Assembly: GCF_029784155.1 (NCBI RefSeq) | Contig: NC_073691.1 | Location: forward strand, 24,558,011 to 24,622,010 | Origin: Uranotaenia lowii | Taxonomy: Eukaryota > Arthropoda > Insecta > Diptera > Culicidae | Length of the DNA stretch: 64,000 bases | Reading direction: 5' to 3' | In this document: positions 11,401 to 23,591 of the stretch, piece by piece | Position numbering within the stretch: position 1 is the first letter of the stretch | How the letters are laid out: each line of letters starts with the position of its first letter | Translations under genes and position numbers: made by a program | The notes under the pieces: generated by a model | What the model saw: the letters and a program-made list of their open reading frames with translations, nothing else | The model's database searches: none | Told to the model about the DNA's origin: nothing

Positions 11401-12928
11401 CAGGGTGGCCAGCGAACCGGGAAAACCGGGAATTGAAAATAGGACCGGGAAAACCGGGAAAAACCGGGAATTTCAAATCAAAACCGGGAAAATTATCTAT
11501 GGAATATGTTTCCCCATATGAAAACAGATTAATTCCTTGACTAATTCATTTCATGGTTCCGAAACTTTTTCTTAGAAACTTTACAATTTATAGTCGTTTA
11601 TTTCAGGATTGTTAGCCATCCGGGAAGAGCAGGGAAATGTCGGAATTTTATATTCATGGGAGGGAAGCCGGGAATACAGAACAAAAATTCGATCTTTGAG
11701 CACAGCGCATACATTTGTCGAATATCTTGAAACAATATATCAAAATCTGCATTGAGAAAAAAGTGAAAGAAATTTACAAAATGTTTAAATAGTTCTGAAA
11801 AACGAATAGGTACGTTGAAATCAGACAGTTTTTGATTGAATCCACATCTTGAAAACTAAGATTTAAACTTAACATCTACCTTTTAAAATCCATAATTGAT
11901 AATGTTGAATCTGCATCAGGAGCTTATTTTTTCTTCAGAAAAACACATTATGCTCAAACAAAACTTGAAAAAATTATCAAAAATCTAAGAAACACGATTA
12001 AACTGTGGGAGTTAAAATTCCGACTTATACATCGAATAAATTCAAAGAACTTATCTTATTTGGTTCGATCATATTTTCTTATAATTTAGCTCAATTATAA
12101 CTTTAAAAAATCGGGAATTGTCCCAAGCGGGAAAATGCCGGTAACAAAAAAATAAGATCCACCATTTCATTCAGTTTATTGATACACGCACAGAAGGCAG
12201 AAGATGTAACAAGATACTGAGTATTATGTGAGTTTGTACATTTTTCGCTTAAACTAGTAGAATTTCAAATTGAAAAATCAAATAGAAATATTTGAAATAG
12301 GACTGAAAATCCAGACTTCAAGTTTAGATAAATTTACCGGAATTTAGATAATTGGATTCAAGCATCTAGAACCCAGCGTATTCCATTTTTTTTGAAAATG
12401 CATCCAATCAAAAACATGATTCAGTATCCAATATGACCGAAATAAAATTTCAGGCTTAGCATGAATAAGGATCATCGGAATCTGTTTTGAGAATTTAAGA
12501 AGTAAAATATCAGGATATCAATCAGTAGATATCAATAGTAAAATCCAACATTTCAACTTGAAATTTTAAAAGTATTATATACATGGCATATATCAAAACT
12601 ATAAATTATCTCTCTAATAAAAATGAAGCGAAAATGGCGTGAATGACTGAAAAGAAGGTAAAATATTTCGGTTAAGTTTAGAACAACTAGATTTTTTTTT
12701 TACCGTGTCTCCATGACTGTAATTTGAATAACCTTTGTGTTATTAAACTAAAAAAAAATAGCTCACACTTTTACGTTCAACTTGCATAAACATATTTTAA
12801 TTTTTGATCAAAAAACCTGATGGATATATTTATTTGTACATTTTGAAACAAGGAATACCTTAAAGTCTCAATCGGGAAAACCGGGAAAAAACCGGGAATT
12901 TGAAAATGGAAACTTGCTGGCCACCCTG
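11401..12928. mobile_element. 1.5-kb non-autonomous DNA transposon with CAGGGTGGCCAGC ends
   Basis: The ends CAGGGTGGCCAGC and GCTGGCCACCCTG are perfect 13-bp inverted repeats. They are flanked by AAAAGA on both sides (11395-11400, 12929-12934), read as a target duplication of at least 6 bp. Both ends carry clusters of ACCGGGAAAA-type words (five near 11420-11490, three near 12870-12900), which look like subterminal transposase-binding repeats. The AT-rich interior has no recognisable transposase. The CAGGG terminus fits hAT-like elements, but the imperfect 8-bp duplication leaves the superfamily open. Confidence 0.8.
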
Positions 12929-12970
12929 AAAAGAGGAGGGAATTGATTTGACAGTTTTTGGAGTGAAAAC

Positions 12971-13454
12971 TAGTGAACCTGCATATAAGAGAAGCGACGT
13001 CTGATCCCTTTTAAAATAAAATATGTGGTAACATCGCAGAAACCTTGGACAAAAAAATCCTCGGCACTGTTTTCTGGCTCAATGTTCAAGCTCTAAAGTG
13101 AACGCTCAGTAAATCCAACAAAACAACATTGAATTTGATGGCCGAAGAATCACGATAAACGGTATGAATGACTTAAATTTAGCTAACAATCGGATAGTTT
13201 TCCAACTAGGAACACGATCCACTAAAGCAGTGAAAAAAATTGCACCTAATCATGAATTCATATGATGGGCTTTAAATTATCTGTTTGAACTACAACAACA
13301 ATCACAATACTCTACTTGGTTGAGTTTTCAAGTAGAAAGCTAAAAGCTCTACGACAAAAAGTCGGATCGATTGGAATCCATTTTGACAGTTCTTTTGTAT
13401 CGATTGGAATTTTTTGTTTCAGACGTCGCTTCTTTTACAGGTAGGTACACTATA
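12971..13454. mobile_element. hAT-type MITE, family TAGTGAACC, copy A
   Basis: A 484-bp element flanked by perfect 8-bp direct repeats GTGAAAAC (12963-12970 and 13455-13462). Its left end TAGTGAACCTGCATATAAGA and right end are degenerate inverted repeats sharing GAAGCGACGTCTG. The whole length matches a second copy at 27795-28277. The TAGNG-type terminus and 8-bp duplication are hAT hallmarks. No coding capacity. Confidence 0.88.
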
Positions 13455-13954
13455 GTGAAAACGTGGAAATTAGAGGCTGAGTATTTGATAAAAGAATAAA
13501 CGTTTCCAAATCGGGAAATGTTTTAATTGGACTCTACATTACTTTCTTGCGCATAAAGTCTTGCGAAAATTTTGTGATCATCTACTTTAAATCCCGGTCA
13601 CTTAAGTGGCTTACATTCCTTCCCCTCTTTACCATACAGTCCTCAGGGTTAGGCCAGAGCACCTTAAACATTTTGCGGAGGCTGGTTTTCCAGTTTAAGA
13701 GATTGAGTAATCTAAGGCATCGAACTGGAAGACTTCAGCTTCTTTTGAAAGTGTAACATCATCTCGAGAAAAAAAAATGGTACAATTTCAAAAAGCAAAT
13801 AGAAGTTACTGAGTAGCGCCAACTTCAGTTTTAGACGACTGTTCATGCGAATGCGAATGTGAATATACTCAAAACCCAAGTACAATTTTAGTTCAGGTTT
13901 AATGTAAAAAATGTACATTGACGCACTATTGCACTCTTCATAATTTCTCTACTG
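13455..13954. other. noncoding stretch
   Basis: No gene or defined repeat recognised. Confidence 0.3.
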
Positions 13955-14440
13955 TGTCAGGTTTCTGAGTGCTGATCGAGGTGTCATTTGTTCATTCCGG
14001 CCATCAGTGCCAAATGGACCTTGCTCGTGTTCCGGCCCCGAGCAAAGGCCAGAGTTTGATGCCGGGAGTTGTCGCCCATCAAGGCGTGTTAAGGTAGTGT
14101 TCCAGCCTAGAGCGCTGAAGGGATTTTTTACGCCGGATAAGTTGCTGTTGGTTCGTGTTCCGGTCACAAACAGTGAGGAGAGATTTTGAACTCCAGGAAT
14201 TTTGGTTCGGGTTCGTGTTCCGGCCACGAACTTAGTGGAGAAGATTTGAGTTAAATGCCGAGAAAAGGAGAGTGAAATTTTCAGGTAAGCTTAGGTTTAT
14301 GGTTTTCCCCTTTTATTATGTCTTGATTTGCATTCTGTTTTATGACGCCCCCTTCATTTTGTGCACAGATTGCAAGGCAGCAAGATTGCTGCATTTTCAA
14401 AAATCCGGCAGTAGATCTCCTACATTGGCGCCCGAATAAA
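13955..14440 (+). mobile_element. possible LTR end followed by a primer-binding-like site
   Basis: At 14425-14436 the sequence TTGGCGCCCGAA follows CTCCTACA. TGGCGCCCGAA is the form of a Lys-tRNA primer-binding site, and ...CA before it fits an LTR 3' end. The preceding 470 bases contain GTGTTCCGGYC words repeated near 14027, 14154 and 14215, and could be an LTR starting at TGTGTCAGG (13955). No gag/pol follows and no second LTR was found, so this would be a relic. The left boundary is a guess. Confidence 0.28.
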
Positions 14441-15324
14441 ATAAGTCCTTTGTACAAAAATAAAATTTAAAATTGCCATAATTGATTTGAATGATGAGGA
14501 AAATGATTACGAGCTTCGGCTCAGAAAAAAAATTTGACCTTGGTTTTAGCAATCGCAGAACTAAACTTAGTGCGTTGCGATTATGATTCACGAAGGTGAA
14601 AAAAAGCAAACATTTTTGCTAAGTCCTCAGATTACGTACGTAATGAATATTGAAGATAATCTCAACATACGTTAAACTAATTTAGAAGCGATCTAATTAA
14701 ACGCGCGTAAAGCTGTCATTGAAAATGATTCGAATTCAAAAAAGCTATTAGATTGGATTTTATTCCTAAAGATCAAAATTTCTTCGAATTTTTTTATATT
14801 TTTTTTTGCTTCCAAATTTGAAAGTAAAAAATCATATTTTGTTAAATTTATTTTAAGAAAAATCATACAAAACTTGTTAATGTGTGATAACCACTTTTAA
14901 AACAGCTATGTCCGACTGGGTGATATGTATTAAGAATGTGTAATAGTTACATCCAGATAAACTTCTCAACAAGGCTCTATTTCTCAGCACCCAATTGTAA
15001 GTGTGGATACTGTCACTACTAACTTAAAAAATCTTTACCTCGGAAAACAATCAACAACCAACCTAGTAAAATCTCGATAGGAATCTGAAGTTGAAAGGCA
15101 ACAACATTTTTTTCTGTCCACAAAAATTTCGACCCCTTAGTTAGGCCAATGGGCATGTGAGCCTCACAAAAGAAAATAAATCCTACTGATTTTAGAAGGC
15201 ATGAACCCAATTACCAAGAAGGCTATCATCAGCATGAGTTTTAGAACGAAGGTCTAGCAATTTAAAAATTATGAAGTTTTATTCAGCCCACACATGCTGT
15301 TATCATAAAAATTGTAGTTTAACA

Positions 15325-15337
15325 GTGGCTCCAGAGA
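15325..15337 (+). promoter_or_regulatory. recurrent motif GTGGCTCCAGAGA, copy 3
   Basis: Thirteen bases match, then the sequence diverges. It is 194 bp from copy 4. Confidence 0.4.
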
Positions 15338-15518
15338 TATCTGGAATCTTTGCTTGCCGATTTTCGTAGAATTACTTTTTTTTTGGGATTTTAAACCGAT
15401 TGGTTTATTCATCCACTTTCGTAGAATTACTGTAGTGAACATGGCCGTGACTACCAGTTTTACTAAATCGGTGTATTAGGTTGGTAAATAATCATAAGAA
15501 TAAATTATTGAAAAAGTC

Positions 15519-15532
15519 GTGGCTCCAGAGAG
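15519..15532 (+). promoter_or_regulatory. recurrent motif GTGGCTCCAGAGAG, copy 4
   Basis: Exact copy in the context AAGTC-motif-T, the same immediate context as copy 2. Confidence 0.45.
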
Positions 15533-16944
15533 TGATTGCATGTCGGTAGAATTTATATAAATGCGCAGAATTTCTGAAGATCCGTTCATTAATAACCAAG
15601 CAAAACGAAGCGTTCGGTTGAATATTCTTCATATTTCACTGTCTTTTATCCATTGTCTAGAAAGATAACATCATTCCCGAAGGCCCGCATCCTTATATAA
15701 ATACCCTCCTACTAATGGATTAAATCACTGCCGTCGATGATGACGATGATGGTGTTCCAAGCTTATCTCGGCCCAGTAAAGTTCAAATCAACACGAGGTC
15801 ACCGGTGTGCTTCGTTCCACTCAATAGCAAAGAACAGGGCAAAGGGAAAGGAAAAGCAGACAAGCTGCCCGGTGCAAATCCTTCCTTGCTTGACGCGTAG
15901 TAGAACTGTTATTCCACGGTGTCGGTCGCGACAGCAAGGCATCCTGGTTGGTGATAAACGGTTTTTATTGATTTCCTCTTGAGTGGATTTTCTGAGATAT
16001 TTTTTTTGCTCTTCTACTTACTACGGAAAATCCACCGTATACTATTGAGACACAACACAAGTGTTGCTGAAACGGTGTCTGTCCAGTTCTTGCTGTATAG
16101 AATTGTGATAATCTAGCACAAAAAAATTTCTTCACACTATTGTCTCGCAATTCACAACTGGGTGTCCTGAATATGAAAAAAGGCAGCAGTTGCACCTCCG
16201 GTGACATTTTTTTCTAAGGACGCGCTTCCTTTTTTGCATCCGTCTTCCATCTTGTTTAATTCTTTAATCAGCAACAATGCACTTGAACACATTCCCCCCC
16301 TCATAAACTGTTGCTTCATGTTCTAAAAATAAACGAAGTCAATTGTGAAAGCTCTTGAGTAGGAATATACCCTCCCTCGGCGGGGAGACAATTGATACGA
16401 CAGTTCATACTCAAGTCTTCTTCGGGAATTACATTTTCTGGTTAAGAACTGACGAGTCATTCTAGTAAAAATATTTCAAAACAGTTCCATAAATCTCAAC
16501 TTATTCAAATTTGGAATTTCAAAACTAACTTTAAAATGCAAAACAATCATTATCTTGAGATAAATCTTAAAATTATACATCTGTGAAGTATGAACCATAA
16601 AAAATGCGAAAATTTTGAGCAGTCTGTTTTGGGTTGTTCTGAACGATTTTTGAGGACTTTTTTTGTGAGTGTATTAGCTCTAACCTTCATATGTCAATTG
16701 ACGTAAATAATGCAATAGTACGGTATCGGAAAGGTATTGTAAGCGCCATATGACACTTCCGACGAATTTTCACAGATTGTTCGCGTTAAATATACTTTTT
16801 TTTTCAATGTCGCAGGGAGTGTCATTGGTATGTTTAGTTTTCTCAGCACAAGTGATCTCTCCAGTCTCTATAAATCAGGCAATCTCGAGATGAACCCTGA
16901 AAAACGGGCCGTCCGAGATTTCACACCAATGAAGAATATTCGTT

Positions 16945-17131
16945 TAGGCGGCAAGGCGAGGACAACGACCTGAACGATCGGTTTAAGGCCTGTCAAATAC
17001 TGCTTGATCCTCGTCCACTCTTCAATAAACCATCAAAGTACACACTTGTAAAGCCCAAGTGCAGGTGTTACCGTACCTACAAACTTATTAGAGAAGAGCG
17101 ATTGAAAGTGTTTCTAGATGACGCCAGGTAA
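16945..17131 (+). other. open coding-like segment without a start, unidentified
   Basis: A frame open until the TAA at 17129-17131 reads EDNDLNDRFKACQILLDPRP then LFNKPSKYTLVKPKCRCYRT. It looks protein-like but has no start codon and no family I recognise. It lies upstream of a decayed LINE and may be a transposon fragment. Confidence 0.25.
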
Positions 17132-17778
17132 GCGAGTGATTCGTCAAATCTATCGTTCATCCTTACAAAAGAACTCTTTTGTCTCATGCTAAAAGCAGGA
17201 AGCCCCGTCGCCATATTGAGCTCAAGGACAAGCAGTCACAATTTTCGGCTGTTATCTAACTGCCACGGGACTCAAAGGAACCCAGTCAAATCCCAGGACC
17301 ACCCGAGGAACTTAACCGAAAGGTTCGAGCGATCGATAGTCGACGGTGCAACCAACTTCATCGCCACCAGCAAGGGCTAGGACCTCCAAATCAGATCATA
17401 GATATAAGCAAAGTTGAAGGTTTAGCAGAGCATAAGTTTTGGCAATATACATTTTTTGAAAAGCCCAATTACTTTGGGAGTTTTTTTTTGCATGCCATTG
17501 GATATTCCCTGTGATCTTTATTTTGGATAAGCGTGCCGCCATGAGGCCGAAATAGTGAGTCTCTGAGACGCCGGCGGAAGTGGTTAGACGAATCTTACAG
17601 TGAACACAATGGAGATAGTGACCAGTTTGCTACTCGTCCAAAAATCTCCTAAGCAAATTGCCATCTATAGCGACTGTTTACTCAAATTTTCGAAGGTGAT
17701 GAAAAGTATTAGAGAAACATGAGGTATCAAAGAAAGAAAGAATATAAGCCGTAAATATCATGAATTTTTCAAAAAAGA

Positions 17779-17851
17779 TTCACCGGCAGGACTTGAACCT
17801 GCAATCTCTGCTTCAGTACAACGGCGCGATAGCCAATTTCACCACGGTGAA
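17779..17851 (-). tRNA. tRNA-like sequence, probable pseudogene or SINE head
   Basis: A 73-nt minus-strand cloverleaf. A 7-bp acceptor stem (TTCACCG / CGGTGAA) pairs perfectly, the T stem is perfect (GCAGG-TTCAAGT-CCTGC), and the D stem GTGA/TCGC has one wobble pair. The A box TGGTGAAATTGG and B box GGTTCAAGTCC fit Pol III promoters. The anticodon stem has one C-A mismatch and the loop GTACTGA would give an ACT anticodon, which would be serine, but the long variable arm of Ser tRNAs is missing. The 5' T is also unusual for a cytosolic tRNA. A tRNA-derived repeat is likelier than a working gene. Confidence 0.5.
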
Positions 17852-18179
17852 CGTGATAGAATCGACCGACGCGAGCTTACATGTCGAGCTCCGCCGATCA
17901 ACTGCTGAGCTGGACCTTCTATCGAAACATCATGTATATGATATACACAGAGTTGCCAACATTTTTTTTTTCAAAAATCAGGGAACTGGTGAAATAAAAA
18001 TCAGTCTACATCAGGCTACTTTAAAGTAACGGAAATTTCGCTCAAAGGGATGACCTTTTTGTCAGGTCATCGCTCCCCATTCAAGGACTGAAATGCTTCT
18101 TTCCGCCGGTTTGTATCAACAATGCTACATACCTAACGATAATATGCGCAATTTGGATCTCGTATAATCCTGGTAATCT

Positions 18180-20580
18180 GATGCTGCTTGAATCTTCCAT
18201 CCGATCACTCCTACTGATCGTCATCATAAACCGTTCATCTGACCTGGATCCAACGCCGGACGAATCCATAGGTGATCTCGATTTCGACTTCGGTAAATGT
18301 AATTTTTATCAGATTGCAGCTGCTTTGGACTCAACAAGCTGGGAGTTGCCGTTAATGCGTTTTATAAGAATTTTTACTCCATTTTAAAACGAATCGTGCC
18401 CCTGAAGCGGCCACAGAGATACCAGTCATTCAAACATGAGTGGAACTCTGAGCTTAGACGACTGCGTGATCAGCTACGAAAGGCCCGCAAGCATTACATC
18501 AAAAATCGTACCGCAAACCAGAGAAATCGTTTAAGAAGCTTAGAACGAGATTTTAAAGCTATGAATGAGCAGCTCTACCGCCAGCATATTTTGCGTCTGC
18601 AAGAGAACCTGAAAAATGACCCCGCATCATTTTGGAAACACTTTAAAAACAAAAAACGCAAGCGCAAATATTCCTGTTGATGTTAGTTTCAATGACATTA
18701 CCTCCTGTAACTTGACGGAATCCACGAACATGTTCGCCGACTTTTTTCAAAGTGTTTTCAGTTCCTCCGACATTGTAGCAGACAGCAACTACCTCGCCTC
18801 CATACCATCTCACGACGTTAATTTACCTTTCCCTTGCCTCACCGAACAGGAATTTACGAACAATTGTCCGCAGTCGACCCATCTAAAGGTCCCGGTCCAG
18901 ACCACATACCTCCGACGGTTTTAAAACATTGCGCAGCATCACTATCTGCCCCCGTTTGTTGCCTTTTTTAATCGCTACTGAGAGAAAGAATATTTCCTAG
19001 CGTCTGGCAGATTGCAGCTATCACTCCAATCTACCAAACTGGAAATGCACACTGCGTCGGAAACTACCGACCAATTTCGATTTTGAGTTCGATCTCCACA
19101 GTATTTGACGTTTTAATAATGGACGACTGTACACTGGTTTCGTGAAAAAAGGTCAACGGTCACCAACTGAATGTGTTATGTGAGCTCGTTAACTAATAGT
19201 CTGGAGAAAGGTTGTCAAGTTGATTCTATTTACATCGACTTTGCGAAAGCGTTCGACAGTGTGCCGCACAAGATATTAATTGCAAAGATGGATCAACTTG
19301 GTTTTCCAACCTGGTTGCTCGAGTGGATTACCTCGTATCTATCGCACCGCCACGCTTACACGAAAATAAAAAATATGCTCGAAGATATTTTCCACCCCGT
19401 CAGGAATACCTCAAGGCTGTCACCTGGGACCGTTGCTGTTCATCAATTCCGTGAATGACTTGTGTGCCACGCTGCAATCTAATACGCTCCTATACGCCGA
19501 TGATCTGAAGCTTTTCAGAAAGGTCGTCAGTGAAATTGATTGCCTCGCTTTGCAAGCCGATATCTCAAGACTTGATAACTGGTGTCACTTTAACGGAATG
19601 CTAAAAAATGTGAGATTGTTAATTTTTCCCGTGCTCGTCGTGTCATCAGTTTTGAATATCAACTTTCTGGAGAGAGGCTTGAAAATGTGACTATTCTCGA
19701 CTTAGGTATAAAAATTGATAGCAAGCTTAAATTTGCCGAATAAAAAAACGAACACACACATATAGGATCTCAGTGAAACTTCATGTTTCTTTGAAGAGAT
19801 CTAAATTCTACTTAAGACTAAAGCGTACATCTTCCAAGGATATAATGGCTAGCATCTTTCTAATGCTAACACCACTAACCTACAGAAATAGTACTATGTA
19901 TGCCGTTACCGAGCCTCGATCTCATGACCTCTGGTTTAGAAGATTTGAACGCTATCCTCTAGGCCAGACAAATATACATTGCACTTACAGCAGCTAAAGG
20001 ATTCGCTACTCTCGGATTTCTGTGTCGAAACACATACGAATTCGATGATATTTACGTACGTAGCATCTTGGAGTATGTTGCCCAGGTATGGGCTCCCTCT
20101 CAGAGCACTCAATGCAACCGCCTCGAATGTGTTCAGCGAAGTTTCGTTAGGTACGCTTTACGACGCCTCCCTTGAAATGAGGCACTTCAGCTTCCTCCGT
20201 ATGAGCAAAGATGTTCCCTAATAAACTTAACCACACTTGAAAAACGCCGCACCGAACTGCAGCAAACCTTCATCTGCGATGTATTGACCTACCGCGTTGA
20301 CTCACCGTATATTCCACAACTGGTCAACATGTATGTATCCATTAGGACACTTCGGCAACGTGAATTTCTCTTGATAACTTACAACCGTACTGCTTATGGA
20401 AGAAATCAACCGATAGATAAATGTTGTGATCGTTTCAATTTAGTGTACCATCTATTCGATTTAAACATGAGTAAGCGTAGTTTTAAATAAGCTCTAAGCA
20501 GATCACCTTAGTTTTAAACATATTAGTCTGCATGGTTATTAATTATCAACCAAAGACAAATCAATAAATAAATAAAATTT
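18180..20580 (+). pseudogene. decayed Jockey-like non-LTR retrotransposon ORF2
   Basis: A LINE reverse transcriptase in pieces and in all frames. In order: a pre-RT linker (LRKARKHYIKNRTANQRNRL, FWKHFKNKKRK; 18396-18680), DPSKGPGPDHIPPTVLKHCA (about 18875), GNYRPISILSSISTVFD (about 19057), YIDFAKAFDSVPHKI with palm motif A (about 19231), LYADDLKLF with catalytic YADD (about 19489), and LEYVAQVWAPSQSTQCNRLE then CVQRSFVRYALRRLP (about 20070-20165). At least five frameshifts or stops separate these blocks. The 3' end has an AATAAATAAATAAAA tail near 20563. The endonuclease is missing or unrecognisable. A tRNA-like repeat interrupts the C-terminal part at 19745-19975. Confidence 0.85.
19745..19975 (-). 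mobile_element. probable tRNA-derived SINE inserted in the LINE
   Basis: On the minus strand, TGGCCTAGAGGATAGCG (19966-19950) matches a Pol III A box and GATCGAGGC (19921-19913) a B box, at a tRNA-like spacing. The segment separates KLKFAE from LTAAKGFATLGFL in the host LINE, so it is an insertion. A TGTGTGTG and then T-rich stretch (minus-strand reading) at the other end may be its tail. No clean target duplication was identified, so the limits are approximate. Confidence 0.4.
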
Positions 20581-20581
20581 G

Positions 20582-20960
20582 ATGGGCCATGTCCACGGAA
20601 GCCGGGTATTGAAAGGCCTCGGACAGCACGCACTGTAAAAGTGGTAAAATTTTTCTAGCCGAAAGTAATATGGAATCCAGAAAGACCAATCCGGAGACTA
20701 GCTAAGGAAGCGAATATCTTGAACTCGTCCATGCTGCGATTGGTCAAAGATAACTTGAATGCATCATCAACGGCAAAATGATGGCCTCCGTGCAGTCCAG
20801 ATTTCAACCCCCTCGACTATTTGATATAGGTGTATGTTAAAGTGAAGGCCTGTGCATCCTCTCAACCAAGTGTCGATGTCAAGACCTTATATTGTAAAGG
20901 TATGATCCCGATTCAGATCCCGCCTGGAGGGAGTACGAAAGTGAGCACATCGAGTGATTG
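20582..20960 (+). pseudogene. Tc1/mariner-type transposase remnant
   Basis: The translation contains PRTARTVKVVKFF, a stop, then WNPERPIRRLAKEANILNSS and MLRLVKDNLNA, the helix-turn-helix layout of Tc1/mariner-group transposases. WPPCSPDFNPLDYLI follows, the conserved block around the last catalytic Asp (normally WPPQSPDLNPLDY). In-frame stops and the loss of the whole central catalytic region show it is dead. No terminal repeats were found. Confidence 0.7.
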
Positions 20961-21087
20961 TTTCTTAATATGTTTATCTACATGACTGAATAAAGGGTTT
21001 TTAAATCATGTTTAAGTTTACATCAAGAAAGGTGCTTTTGAACCTTTATAACAGAATTTCGCATTTTGTATGGGTCATACTGTACAT

Positions 21088-21353
21088 TAGGGTGACAATG
21101 GATGTGTGGGAAAAATTTCATGATCGAATTTTGGAAATCGACAACAGATTTCAATGTTTTTTGCATTTTAACTTGATTTGCCCCCCTTTGGTGATTTTTA
21201 GGGTAAAAAACCGAAACTTTGAGCGCTGTGAGGCACCTCTAAATCAAGTTCGATTGAGCTGAAATTTGGCACAGGCTAGCTTATTGGGCCAATTTACAAA
21301 ATGTATATCGTCGGTTTTCGAAATTCAATATGACCCATTTGGTTGCCACCCTA
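21088..21353. mobile_element. hAT-type MITE, TAGGGTGACAATGG family
   Basis: A 266-bp element with ends TAGGGTGACAATGG and GGTTGCCACCCTA (imperfect inverted repeats). It is flanked by perfect 8-bp direct repeats CTGTACAT (21080-21087, 21354-21361). No coding capacity. The terminus and duplication length are those of hAT elements. Confidence 0.88.
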
Positions 21354-23591
21354 CTGTACATACATAAAATTTGAATTAAAATACACTCGTTCAAGAGTTA
21401 ATAACATCGATTAGCTTCGATGGAGTGTCGTCGTAACAAAAACAGATAGAACGCGATACTAATCGATCTTCTATTCGAAGCTTGCACGTAGCTGAAGGAC
21501 GGACAATCCAAAAATTAGGTTAAAACACACTCCTTCTCTGTATCATGGCTCCTCAATCGTGTGTTTTGTTTTTTTTTTTTTTTTGTCTGACCGCAACCAC
21601 CACAAACACGAAACGGTCTACTTTGATGGGTAATTTTTCTCCAACCCAACTCACCAAAATAAAAGAGAAAAAAACAATAAATACAATAATGTAATGGTGA
21701 ACTGGTTTTCCCTCATTCTTGGAATCTGAACTGCTGATGACTTGCTGACCCCTTGGGAATCATAAAATGATAAATTATTACACCCGCCCCCTCATATCAT
21801 CATCATCCCTTCGAGGGAGGGAGGAAACCAGTCGATCGATTTTACTCCCCACATCACAGCAAATGGATTTTAACAGTGTTTTGATGTGATTAGAGTTGAA
21901 AAGGTTTTTCGTGTACCATTGCGTTTGTGTATTTCCCGCTGCAATGGGTTTATGAATAATTTATGGCTTTGTAGTTCAGTTATTTTGCATAACGTTGCAG
22001 CAGGATTTCCGTCTGCCAAACCCGCACATCTCCCCACCTCCCTTAGCAATTCGCTCGTTTTATATCTTACCGATTGATTGAGGAACAAATCAATAGCTTT
22101 GTGCCGCCAGCAGCAGCGAGATGCAGAAATAATAAATCTGTTTCCCTTGTTTACTTGAAACGGGTAATAATTCCTTCATTTGCACATCTATACACAGACA
22201 CAGTCACTCTCTACTGATTTGTTTTTCTTTTCCTTCGCTTGGAGACTTTCAAATCACAGGATTTACTTCTCCCGGGAGCACTTTCGCCTACTACGGTTCA
22301 CGGTATGATTTTTCTAGATTTTCTTCTCGGGTGCTTCAGACTCTGATTTCGCTGTACATTTACACAGGAAACTAGCAAAAACACTTGAAAGGTTAGAGTT
22401 CTCCTCCCCTTCGCAAGAGTAGTAAAAATAATCAATTTGCATGAAGGTAAAAATTGCACTAAAATCTTCCACAGCACTCGAGTGCGTGTCAGATGAGAAA
22501 AACCATAACCCTTTCGTTCGAATTACTTTACAAGATGGTTCACCGTTCGAAGAATGCGAGGGGGCACGCGAATAATTGCTTTTGAGTTTTTCTCCACTTC
22601 GATACAATAACTGCTGGCTGGAAAATTGTACCCCCTCACCAACTCACTGTCTCAATATGCCTCAACCCTCCCAAAACAACGGATGAAGAAAAGTCAAAAA
22701 GCCCACTTAAAACTAGTACTAGGAAGGCAATAATCAAGCAGAAATCTCGCCTTAGGCGCGGTGTGGAAAAATCCGTCCCGCTTTAATCCCAATAACAATC
22801 CGAACCGAATGAAATCTTTTCGCTCACTGAAGAGCGGAATTTCCGCGGCGGAAAGCTAAACGTGTGAAAAATTGGCACGTGTGTGTCTCGCTACTCGCTC
22901 GGTGTTATTGTTTGGCTGCAGCCACTCTCTGAATCCGGTCATCTGGAGAAGATTCTTTCTCGTTGGGACCAAATATTCGAGAGGAACAATCTAAACAAAC
23001 GGTACCGAATCACAATATCAAGCTTTAATTGAGTTTTCGCGATTGGTGTCATAAAATACACCAATTTATCCGAACTCAATTGAACATTTACGTCGAAAGC
23101 ATTCGAAGCAATCAATTGCAATTTTCCTCGAAAAATTGTATAGTTGTTATGACGAAGAAAATTCAAAACAAAAGAATTCGCTGTTTAGAGAATCTGCCGC
23201 TGAAAAAGGCGCATGCGTTTTAATGCGTTCCAGACAACTGTCACCGCATCCAGCACTTCCAGCAGAGTTTGACAGGTGCAATAGGGCTCTAAAAGAGGGC
23301 TCTTGTTCAGATTCAAACTTTAAGTGTTTTTAAAATTCTTTATGAAATTTTTTATTGCCGAAACGTGTTAGTATAGAAAGCCATTAATAAACTCACTATA
23401 ATGCTGTATAAACCAATTATAAAACTTATTTCATGAAACTCATAATTTATATAAAGCTTTTAATGGGCATGACTCGTGATAACGACCCGAAAATTGATTT
23501 TCTAATTCGCATTCCTTCTATTCCAGAAATGCGATTTGGCTCTACTTGGTGGCAAAAAGCGATTGACAAGACTCTGAAATAGTTACGGCTA
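21354..23591. other. noncoding region, no gene recognised
   Basis: Somewhat higher GC and less repeat-like than its surroundings between 21540 and 23330. It could hold regulatory DNA or noncoding exons of the minus-strand InaF transcripts, but no frame or splice pair convinced me. Confidence 0.3.

Larger units (their letters stand above)
14441..16860. other. noncoding region with two motif copies
   Basis: No gene recognised. It contains the 14-mer motif at 15325-15337 (13 of 14) and 15519-15532. A more GC-balanced patch at 15650-16430 could be regulatory or old repeat DNA. Confidence 0.3.

Noticed and set aside
13949..14227. A 92-codon minus-strand frame MAGTRTRTKIPG...
   Set aside because: It reads through the GTGTTCCGG-type repeats of a probable LTR relic; no protein family.
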